Position numbers and translations under genes: made by a program
Assembly (NCBI GenBank): GCA_002633005.1
Contig: NMRA01000141.1
Coordinates: forward strand, 554,326 to 614,325
Length of the DNA: 60,000 bases
Direction: 5' to 3'
Origin: Phoronis australis
Lineage: Eukaryota; Phoronida; Phoronidae
Shown here: positions 33,601 to 45,200 of the stretch, piece after piece
Layout: each line of letters starts with the position of its first letter
How positions within the stretch are numbered: the stretch's first letter is position 1
Notes under the pieces: model-generated
Database searches by the model: none
Seen by the model: only the letters and a program-made list of their open reading frames with translations
What the model was told of the DNA's origin: nothing

Positions 33601-33679
33601 CATTTCTGCTTGGGAGAGCTAGAGACGATTGTCATTGTCTACAGCCTCCTAAACTTACTTAAGTCTATGCGTTCCTACG

Positions 33680-33805
33680 CACGGCAAAGGTACTTTTAGT
33701 TTTATAACGACATGCATGACTTTTTGGTTTTATCAAAGACGGATAGGTCTCTGGTTTAGTCCGTTTGAGGCATAGTTCACCAAAAAGCTCCCGTCTCTAC
33801 AGATA
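33680..33805 (-). mobile_element. Fragment of foldback family F
   Basis: TTTGAGGCATAGTTCACCAA, followed by AAAGCTCCCGTC, resembles the outer part of the right arm (GAGGCATAATTCGCCAAAAA). The body segment is missing. Confidence 0.5.
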
Positions 33806-33865
33806 AGTAGTTGATATGATGGTATTGACTCTAATCAGATCTAATCTCCTGGCGATGGTATCCAG

Positions 33866-34283
33866 TGCCCGGTTGCATGAAACAGTCCCAATCAGGGACT
33901 CAACTAAGTTCCCTAAATCTAATGCGTATTTTGACTTGTGAAAACATCGATTGCCCTTTCTTGTATTGTTTTAGTTTCATTCAATATTAAGTTATCTTTT
34001 GACTTTGATACAAATCGAAAGTGAACTCTATGTTAAATTGTCATCGAAAATAATTAGGGATCTTTTCATGCAACACCCCCAACTTAACTAGGACTAAGTC
34101 CCTATTTATTTTCAATGAACTTTGAGTTCAGATTTTATTTATATTATACTAAAGATGAAATGATAGAAAAATGCATCTGTGAGTCCATAAAGACACAAAT
34201 GCGCAAAAAGACTGAAGGACCTTAGTTGAGCCCCTATTATTAAAGTTGTTAAACCTATTTTGGACTGTTTCATGCAAACTGCC
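33866..34283. mobile_element. MITE with GCATGAAACAGTCC termini
   Basis: The left end GGTTGCATGAAACAGTCCCA and right end (revcomp GTTTGCATGAAACAGTCCAA) are inverted. A second inner match, GGGNCTCAACTAAG, is also inverted. About 415 bp, non-coding, lying 0.3 kb upstream of the WDR12 start codon. Confidence 0.7.
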
Positions 34284-34596
34284 ACTGATCTCTCTAATCC
34301 ATGGACCTACTCGGAACGGTGAACAGGCTTACGCCATCCAGTTGGCCTTCGGAGTGACTCACGCATGCACACCTGGTCACTATCTACTAAAATGCCTTGA
34401 ACGTGAGCTAATAAGCCAAAGCAGAGGAGCTAGTCTCGTTGAAATCATGTACACGCACACGAATGACGAAGTCTGTTTTGGTGCTGTGCAAAATGAAGCA
34501 CTAGTACTTTAGCGACTCCTGGCGACCACCTGATGACTTGAACGCGACTCTTCAACGTTTAAAAATCAGCAAACAACACTGGTAATACGGAACAAT

Positions 34597-34655
34597 ATGG
34601 CGGCGTCCAGTACAGTGTCTCATGTGCAAGCGAAGTTCTTTACAAAACAAGAACG
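34597..34655 (+). CDS. WDR12: WDR12 exon 1
   Basis: ATG GCG GCG... encodes [19 protein letters not shown](R). The segment VQAKFFTK matches the WDR12 start (LQxRFxT). Donor CG|GTGAGG, phase 2. Confidence 0.82.
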
Positions 34656-37600
34656 GTGAGGATTAACGTGGGATGAATGTATAGTATTTATGATAGTTCA
34701 ATTGTGTTATTTTTTCCGATCTATTTTTCTCCTTAGGCATACTCTGCTTGTTGACTTTTTGAAAGCTTTTGTTGTGAATTTCCCGTCGTTCTTAATCTCA
34801 TTTCGATCTTTATTTTAAACATGTTAAATAAATAAATTACCATATTTTTCCCGGAATATTAGGCCATGGCTTTATAGCCCAAATGAAAGAATGTTAAGCA
34901 ATATATAAGATTATAAAATATTGCTTGGCTAGAAGAGAAGAGGTTACCAATTTTGTTGCAGCTAAATTCAAAGTCAAACTCGTTAAAGCGCGACAAGTCA
35001 AAACGAGCTTTGCTTGTGTAGAACTGACGACGTGTGGAGAATTCCAAATTGTCGATTACCAAAATGCAAATGACCCATTATAAGTCCATGGCCTGTCACA
35101 AGCGTACAGACTGTGGTTTGTTACGAAGGCCAGAAATGACACAAGAAAATAACATAACTGTAAGTTCTGTGTGAGCTCAGAGATCACTTTTAAACTGAGT
35201 CAGAGTAATGAACAAGATGAGGGCATGAGGCCAGGTTTATAACAGTGAAATGCCTGAATCAAAGCTTTTTTGGCAGAAAGCATGGGTTTAATGCTGCTTT
35301 AAACAGTCAATTAAAGAGTAATTACCTATAAGCGAGTAAAATTGAGAAACAAAGGTTTTTGATATTATTCAACACGTAGTTTAATGTTTTTTCATATTTC
35401 ATAGAATTTAAGAGAGGAATGCGAGCAGACACACCTTTGAAACGTAACTGCACATTCCCATCTAGCACTGGGCAATCTAGAATATCACAAGTGGAGGAGG
35501 GGGCAACAACATTTTCTGAGGAATTTTCTGTATTAGCTGTGCTGGTTGCCCCCTTAATATGTCTTTTTCCATGGCTATGTACATAACAAGTGACAATACA
35601 ATAAATTCCGCCAAAACAAGTGGGAACTGTTTTCATGCAGTCTACGCAATCTATGTTCTCTTATCATTCTTTAGATGACAGCGATGTAATGCAATCTGTC
35701 TTGTAATGGTTCTTGCTTGTGAATAATGATGTAATGCAATCTGTCTTGTAATGGTTCTTGCTTGTGAATAATGATGTAATGCAATCTGTCTTGTAATGGT
35801 TCTTGCTTGTGAATAATGATGTAATGCAATCTGTCTTGTAATGGTTCTTGCTTGTGAATAATGATGTAATGCAATCTGTCTTGTAATGGTTCTTGCTTGT
35901 GAATAATGATGTAATGCAATCTGTCTTGTAATGGTTCTTGCTTGTGAATAATGATGTAATGCAATCTGTCTTGTAATGGTTCTTGCTTGTGAATAATGAT
36001 GTAATGCAATCTGTCTTGTAATGGTTCTTGCTTGTGAATAATGATGTAATGCAATCTGTCTTGTAATGGTTCTTGCTTGTGAATAATGATGTAATGCAAT
36101 CTGTCTTGTAATGGTTCTTGCTTGTGAATAATGATGTAATGCAATCTGTCTTGTAATGGTTCTTGCTTGTGAATAATGATGTAATGCAATCTGTCTTGTA
36201 ATGGTTCTTGCTTGTGAATAATGATGTAATGCAATCTGTCTTGTAATGGTTCTTGCTTGTGAATAATGATGTAATGCAATCTGTCTTGTAATGGTTCTTG
36301 CTTGTGAATAATGATGTAATGCAATCTGTCTTGTAATGGTTCTTGCTTGTGAATAATGATGTAATGCAATCTGTCTTGTAATGGTTCTTGCTTGTGAATA
36401 ATGATGTAATGCAATCTGTCTTGTAATGGTTCTTGCTTGTGAATAATGATGTAATGCAATCTGTCTTGTAATGGTTCTTGCTTGTGAATAATGATGTAAT
36501 GCAATCTGTCTTGTAATGGTTCTTGCTTGTGAATAATGANAACTAAAAAAACTTCAGTGGGTGTTTTTGACGTGTTCCTATAGCTGTGCATCATGTGTGG
36601 GTCCATATTGCCATTGCCATTGTCTGTACATCCAGCATGCGGTGCCCGTTTATATATCTCCTTGGCCCATGCCATGATCGTCATGAGATTTGGCAGATGT
36701 GCTCATATCAAGTTGATTATCATATTACACTACTGTAGTGCCCCCTGTTGTCTATTTTGATGATTGACAAGGTATTGGTTGTCCTTTATTATTGTCAAAA
36801 TGGCATGTCAGCTTTTAGATGGACTTTAACTCGTAAGTATATGGCTGGGATTCACCAACTCCATCAGTCGATTTCCAGCTTTGATCAAATTTGTCTGATT
36901 TTATAGGATACTAGCCATTACCCATACGAAAGCACGGGTAGCAGCTAGTAGGAAACGCTGAGGGGAAATAGCTACACCTAAGATTGAACCGATTGAGTGT
37001 TCATCGCAAGAGACAGGAATACTTCTTGAAGAGACTGTGTTCAAAGCTTCAAGCAGAATTTCTGTCACCTCTCAGATTTTAGTAGCAATTAAGGTGTGCG
37101 GCTGTGGGATTCTTCCCCTAGGCAGTACAAATTTCTTTCCAGAACATTTGACCCTGTCGTAACACAAAGAATGGTAATCAGATATTCTTCAGTTTAAAGT
37201 GAAAACTAAGAATGCATTTAAAATTTTTTATAGTACACAAAGTTAGTATATAGATATCAGTGGCAGATTTTGAGGGAGGCCAAGGGGGCCATGGCCCACC
37301 ATAAAATTCTCCCAGCTTCCATTTGGCAGTTTGAGGGTGTATATGTCTCAGTGAAGGGCAAAATTCTGGCTAATACTCTATTTGCTGTGCCCCCCAACTC
37401 AAAATCCTGGATCCGCCCCTGGATGTATTTACAAAAGTTGCATCATCAATGTACATACTGAGGTAGAAAGCCAGCTTGCTGTAAGAAGACTTTCGTCAAC
37501 ATACAGCTAGGTAGACATGTGTAGAGCTCCGTTAGACACCGAAATTTCACACAACCTGGGTGTTCAGCTCGTCACGTCGTCGTGAAACTTAGAGCTAACA

Positions 37601-39185
37601 ACTTGCCGTAGGTGCATGCAGAATCTGGGAATGAATCGACATTCACAGTGCCCGTTAAAGCCGTTTATAGAAGTAAACAAAATCTAATAAATGTTATTTT
37701 TTACAATTCTCCGCCTTTTGTAACAAAGGAAAATCCTATCTGCCGTCGTTTTGAAAACAGTGCAATCTCGTGACACGGGCTTGTTCGCGCCATTTCCCAA
37801 AACTTTGCGATATCTATCGAGAGTATTTTCTGAAATTGGTTTTTTTGGTATTAGAATAGTAAAAACTTGTAATGAAATGAAACCACTTCCAATTGTTATG
37901 ACATGTACGCAACCTCCACAGTTGATTGAAGAACATGGAAATTGGCCCGATAGGTGATGCAATGGCGCCCAAAGAGCGCATCGCAATTTTAGCAGCAGAA
38001 TAACTGATGAACGCCAATTTTCCAACATCCGGGTAAATAATTTAGTTTACTCAAGGAAGAGTAAAAATTTTTTAATGAGGCATCATTATTTTGGGGGCGA
38101 CAGGCCCAATGAATTATATACACGACAGAAGCCGGAGGGAGTGAAATTAATCTGATGGAGTGACGTCACCCAGGCCTTTTGAACCGACTGACTGACGTCA
38201 AATAGGGGGCCTGTGCAATACCTGGGACCAAGGTGGTGCCGAAACGCGCGCAACGAAGGTCTGTAGTGGAGCGGGCGAGACGGAGTTTGTGCAAACGATG
38301 CATTTTATATATTAGAGTAGTTCATGAACATACCTTATGCATTGTAGCCGTGGGCGCATTTCCATGCGTTGCATTGCTCTTGTGCAATAATGTGTACATA
38401 TAGTTATGATACGACAGGAGAACAATTTATTGTATATTATTTTTTAGGCGACTCAAGTGAACATCAAAATGTATCATTCGATTTTCTGGTGGATGGAGAG
38501 TTTCTTCGCATCTCTCTCCAGGAACATATGCTCAGCAAGGACATTTCCACGGTAAACGCTGGTTCTGTTACCGGTTAGATTGTTATCAAGTTGCTTAGAT
38601 GTCTAAAACACAACTTTGTTTTGTATCGTTTCCATGCTGTTGAGGAAGTCCTGAGTGTTTGAAAGAAGAGAACACTTTCCAGCTCACCTTTTCAAAAGTG
38701 TGCGTGGTACGCTCAGTTATCACAAAAGATTGTAATTTGTTTACCTTTCAACAGCAGAGTGGCAGGTGTAAAATTATGACCAGGGCATGTGGATGGTATT
38801 TATTTCTAGAATTTTTGGGGCACATACTACATTTTCAAAATGTATTTTATATCATACTGAAACACACACAGCTACTGCAAGCTCCCCAGCTATGCTGCTG
38901 CCGGTTCATTTGTCACTGAGTTGAAGTTTTGTGTATGTGTTGATTGCTGCAGTTGCAACTTTTTGCACACCAATTACTCAGATTAGCAAAAATAACATAC
39001 TTAGGAAGCACTGATTGTGTTTTAAAAGTTCACCAGTTGAAGCTGTCCTAAACTGCTGAAACATTTTAAACATAAACACTGTGTGCATTATGTTATGACA
39101 CTGACAATGGAAAGATCAACACACTCACACACACACCCCTCGCCACCCAAACCCACACCCACACGCACACACACAGACACACATT

Positions 39186-39216
<31 letters not shown>

Positions 39217-42200
39217 ACTCACACACACTCACACACACAACACACACTCACACGCACAACACACACTCACAACCACTCAGCAGATTTAGTATAATTGTAG
39301 TAGTTGTATGTCGGTTCCATTAAGTTCAAATGTCATTATGTTCACTTTGTCAACTGACTGATTGATGAGAGGCATTTTTCTAGGAAACTGTGGTTGAAAT
39401 AGAGTACGTTGAACGTCAACCTCCACCTGAACCGCAGGACTCACTCGTGCATGATGACTGGGTCAGCTGCGTCCGGGGAGCGGGCAGTATGTAAGTTCTG
39501 GACAGGTGAACGCTGTCAAAATAAGATATTTATGGTAATGAACATAATGAAAGCACAAATTACTGGCGTCTACCCTGACAACAAACAGGCATATTGCTTC
39601 AAGCCTGTAAACTCATGACTTGTTAAACCCTATTTATTGGGAGCAGTCTCAGCAACAACAAATTGCCAACTCTTCCCAGGGTCAGCTTTCATTTCTCATC
39701 AAAGTGAGGGTCTAGTTGAGACAATTTGACCGATGTGGGTTTTTCCTCCGATTTGTGTTTCTGATATGATGTGTACAACACTCTAAGATTATCTGTTTAA
39801 ATACAAACATGACATCTGTTATTAGTAACTATTTGTCACCTCATATTCGTTCATGGCTTTGTTAAATGAAAGTTCATGAAATACTGAAGTTGCCAATTTA
39901 TGGATAACTAGTCCTTCAAGTTCATTCAAGGCACTCTGCTTTAAGGACACTAGTATTTAGAAGTCTGTTTATTGCGAGGCAATGTATGAAAACTGACCAC
40001 CTACTATATCTTTGCCATTGATGATGTACACTTTGGTTTCATAGCAACGCTGGTGCTCTTCTTCATTGTCAATACTTATGGTAACTAAGCTGTAAAAATG
40101 ACGTTTCTACACAATCAAATGCTCATATTTAAAATCTACTCAAACTGCATAATAGAAATAATAAATAAATGTTCTTGAAATGTGTTTCAGATTGTTGTCA
40201 GGTTGCTATGACGACACATTAAAACTTTGGACAGACAAGGGAGAAAATTTGTTGACGATACCCGGTCACTCTGCTCCAGTAAAAGCAGTCGCTTGGATTG
40301 ACTCAGGTATCAACAAATTGACAGTGACATAGCTGGTCAAGTTCTTTCTACCTACGGACATGATTTGTATCAATGTATTCTTTAATTACCCACAATACAG
40401 ATGCCTGAAAGAGTGCCTGGCAATTTACCCATTTTTCACTGGTACTCTTTTTTTCGGTCCTCATACTTTGTAAATATAGGTCAATTGACCAGTCGTTAAG
40501 TGTTCTATCGCTTCGCCCACTGTATCACAGGACACAGCTTTAACAAACACTGACAATGTCCACAAGTAATCAATTGTGTCATTGATAATATCTTCCTAAG
40601 TTAAAGCTGCATTTCGCTACTGTTGAACTATCAATGTTGAATTCTTAACCGAAGCAATTTGAGTTAACTTTTAATATCATTACTACACTCATTCGATCTT
40701 GAATCATAGTGGAATGAGCTGGCAACTCAACCCTTACGCAATGCATATATGCACCATTTTCAAATCTTCAATTTTAAGGTTGTCTAACCCCAATACGTTC
40801 AGAAGCAGTTTCGTGAGTTGCCTTTGGTTTTGATGTTCTTGTTAGTATCGGAATCCTATCACAGTAAGGAATATTATGAGACCAGTTTTATGATGCTAAA
40901 AGTCCCAATTCGATTTTCCTTTTTAGCCAGCTAAACAAGGCAAACTGCTACTTAACTTATGTCTTTTAGCCAGTGAAACTGGGCAAAATGCAGCTTTGAG
41001 TATTAGACATTTGAAACATGTTTCACTTCGGTTAGTAGTATGCTGGAGTCTAGTTGTCTGTTTGTCTGTTTGCACATTGTAGCATCACAATGGATATCAG
41101 CATGGAGAGTATTTGATAGCATTACTTAAACTTGTGATCTTGTCTAAAGACCAAACTTTCAACGTAGTACTTGGAGATGTGGGACTCCGTATTTGTTCTT
41201 GCATTCCAACAGATGGTCAGGATCTCTGCAGCTTTGTCAGCACATCACATGACCAGACAGCCCTTATTTGGCAGTGGAACAAGCTAACCAATGCTGTGGA
41301 CTGCGTCCATTCATGCAGGGGACATGCTGGCAGTGTGGACTGCGTAGCAGTGGACAAGACAAAAACCAAGGTGTGGATGTTAAGCTGATGGTTTTTATAT
41401 TTAGAAATAAAAATAGGATCTAATAATGTGGAGTGCATGAAAATATTTTCATTAGAATTTTTATGTACCCACATATTTATATGTGTTCCTTTAAAGCTCA
41501 TGACGGATGACGACGAATTTCAGACGGACCCGACTACTGGTGTGCCCCATAGTGGAAATTTTAGTTTTTTACGGTTACCTCTTTATCTTCAAAGGTCCTC
41601 AACGTATTTTCATAAAATTTGACACATAGGCATCTATTAATGAGATGACGCTATCCAAGCGGTTTTGAATTCATGAGATGTATTTTGTGCCACCTAGTGG
41701 TCATTTTTACTATTTTCGAGTCTGTTTTTTGGTGTCCACCCCTCTATCCACCAAACCACTCTAAGGCTGATGGTGAAATTGGCATGCAAGTTGTTACTCT
41801 GAAGAGGATGGCTGACGACGATTTTCCGACAACTTCGGCTAATGTGGCACCTCCTAGTGGTAGTTTTGTTTTTTTTTGCGCCAAAGTCTGCATCTCTTCA
41901 AAGGTCCTCAATGGATTTTCATAAAATTTGGAATATAAGCATCTATTAGTGAGATGATACTATCCTCCCGTTTTCAGATGGAATCAAGGCATTTTGCACC
42001 ACCTTGTGGCCATTTTTGCTGTTTTCACGTCTGTTTTATGGGGTCCACCCCTCTATCAACCAAACCATTATAAGGATGATTTTGAAAATTGGTGTTTATG
42101 TTCTCATTGCGAAGAGGACTGATGACGTCTTCGACTACTGTGGCGCCTCCTAGTGGTAGTTTTGTTTTGTTTTGCGCCCATAGCTGTATCTCCTTAACCC

Positions 42201-45200
42201 CCTGCAGGATCTTCATTAAAATTTGCAAGTGTATTTGTATGAAGCTAACAACAGACGATTACGGCTTTCAGGCAGATCTAACGAACGCTGTTCCCCCTAG
42301 TGGCAATTTCATTTTTTTCTGTTTTCCTTTGTTTCTCTGAAGTTCCTTGACAGATTGTTATGAAGTTTGGTAAATAACTTTCTAGTAATTAAGGGATGGC
42401 ATATTCCTGTTTTCGGATGGATTCAAATTTTTGCGCCATCTAATGGCCATTTTTATGATACAAATAAACAACCCTAGAAGCACACAGTCCGCGGTGCATT
42501 TGTGAGCGCATTTCAACGGTCCGTGTTGTTCTTGTTAATTGATATTAAATGCTGATCTGTTGGATACAACATGTCTTACAAATTGAGTGACTAGTGTGGT
42601 TGCGAACTAAAATACAGATCAATACTGAAGTGGCACACCACACTGTATCGCTGGTTAAAAATTGTCGCAATAAACCTGTAGTGATATGTATGTTTATGGT
42701 GGATGGATGTTGGCAGGGACAGCTTTCAAGGACGTAATCCAAATCCTTCCAACTTGAACAAACGCTCTGGCAACCTTTTTTTCCAATACATCTCTTCATT
42801 CATCAACAAAGTTTAAAACTGAACACTGTTGTTTTCAAAGGGCTCGAGGTCAAGGCAGGGTTTTGGAGAGGTCACCCAGATGGGGAACCTATCCAGTTTT
42901 TACCTCGAGGACAGGTACCACTCTTGGACAATATGCAAGAATGGTGATCAACGTTTCTCAAATCAGAAAGGAGACACCCTGAGAAGCTCAAATGTTAGAA
43001 TGCAATGTGTGCTCTGATCTGATAAGAGGATTAATGATCACTGATATTTAATTGTAGTTTTTGATAAATCGACATGGAAGAAATGTACGTCAGTTACTGG
43101 CAGTAAACTACAGTTGGTTCTGGCGTGAAGCATGATCAACAAATCTTCTAAGCTATGCTGCATATCAGTTTTACTTTTCAAAATTCAGTGAACGTATAGC
43201 ACCCAAAATAAGTGATCATCATAACACAAAGGATAATTCTTTTTGATAATAATTTGTCAATCCTGTGGCCCAGGTGTCTAGTTAGTCTGTGGTGCTAGTA
43301 AGTGGCAGATTCAAAGTACAATGTTTATTAATGGGTTTGATTTTTTGTTTTGATACCTAATGTCTTTGCTGGACTCGAGCAATTAGAAGGCGGCACATTT
43401 AAAGAATTTTAGAAATTGCTGTGAAAAATGCCTGTCCATTGAACAGTTACAGAACCTGTGGTTGCTGAAAGGAAAGTGAAAAAGTAAGCAAAACTAAGTC
43501 AATTATTTGAAGAAATTAATGATTAAAAGAAAGTTTTCAAGTATTAAATGTCAGTTTATTATTTTTCAATCTTTCTTTACAGCTCTGCACTGGTTCGTGG
43601 GACAAGATGCTCAAAATATGGTCGGCGGGTAAGTTGAAGCATACCCTGCAGATGAAAGTGGTATGATTACTTTGTTTAGCGTAATGTTATTCTGACATGG
43701 ACCGATCCAGGAAGTCGTGTCAGGTCACATGGACCTCAGGAGACCAAGGCTGCCTGAGGCCGAAGCCATGTGACTTGATAGGCCCGAGGGATTGGTCTGT
43801 TCTTATTTCCCTCTTTTAATTATCATGTCTTGTGACAGTTGTTACCTGGATTGATGTACTGACATTGCTTGCTTTGTTGTCATGATTGTTTATGGTTTCT
43901 ATAGCATCTGATTGGTCACGTCGCAAATAGCAACATTTGATTCCAGGCGGCATGAAAAGTCTGTGATTGATCATGTTCCCTCTTACCCGACTTCCTCAAG
44001 AGATTTTTATAACTTAAGGAACACTTTTTTCTCTAGAACACTTGATTATCTTTTTCAAAAGGTGAGTTTAGTCTAGTTAATTTTGTGCTATTGCAGCAGC
44101 ACCAAATGGCAAGTTATTCCGCCTTGTCAGCCAAAAATACTTCATATATTAAATTTTCTGTCTCTAATCTCCTTAAAACTTGTTTTCACTTTTAGTACCC
44201 AAAGCTGGGGAGGAAGATGAACCTGAAGAGCAGAGCCAAAAGAAACGCAAAAAGAAAGAGAGCAAAATGTTAACCAGAGTACGAGTCAATATTTAGTAAT
44301 ACTCTTTTCTTCACCGAAACATTTAAACATTTGATTTTGAAAATAGAACCTGCAGATTATAGTCTTGCTTCAGACATAAGTATTCATTCGATTTTCAAAA
44401 GTTTATTGAACTGCAGAGAAGATTTAAGCGACAGACGTGTTTGAAAATGACTTTAGTGATTACATTCATTTGCATTTTAATGGCAGAAAACCAATTATCA
44501 TGAATACGTTGTCCTCTTAGTTGTGAATTGGATGTTAAGGTTGTTTGGGATCTTAGAAAAATGTCCAAATTGGGCTAATTTTGGAACTTCATATCTCAAG
44601 AATAGCTAATCGAATTCATATGAAACTTTCAGATAAAAAGCCGTGTGCATTCTTTGTTTTTGTTACACCTGGTAGTGTTGAGTAACGAGTGAACCTGACG
44701 AAGTGTTAAGCACCCAACTACCTGTGATAGCCATCTTTACTTGAAAGTTTCCAGTTGTTTTGGACGACTTCATTGAGAACATACAAGCTTATTCGTAGCA
44801 GTTGACATTTTTCAAATGTAAACTCTGTTGTTAGTTTTGTTTTGACTTGAAAAATGCATTCAGGTAAATTTGCTGAATTGACCAAAAACGTAATCACAAA
44901 GAGTAAATTTGCCTGTTTTGTAAAAGAATTGAGTTTTAGTGCCTAACTCATTCTTATGCAATGGTTCTGATAAGGTTTTCAAACTTGCATCGCCAGAGTC
45001 TAAATAATATTCCGAAGAACTTTGTCGGCCTACTTGTCCTGACGTCACCCCCTGCTGTTTTGTGTATCCAGGTACCCATTCTAACCTTGTCTGGCCATAA
45101 GGAAGGTGTGTCCTCCTGCGTGTTTATTGACAATGACGAGATCTGCACTGCCTCCTGGGATCACACAATTCGTTTGTGGGACCTGACGACAGCTCAGGAA

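Noticed and set aside
35671-36684. 337-residue minus ORF as a single protein-coding gene
   Set aside because: It is open only because a 45-bp unit is repeated 19 times and it crosses the gap at 36540; it is treated as a minisatellite with a note.
40850-40990. Shared phrase with 54.0-54.1 kb (TTCGATTTTCCTTTTT then GGCTAAACA)
   Set aside because: Probably a further dispersed repeat, but too short and diverged for me to define ends.
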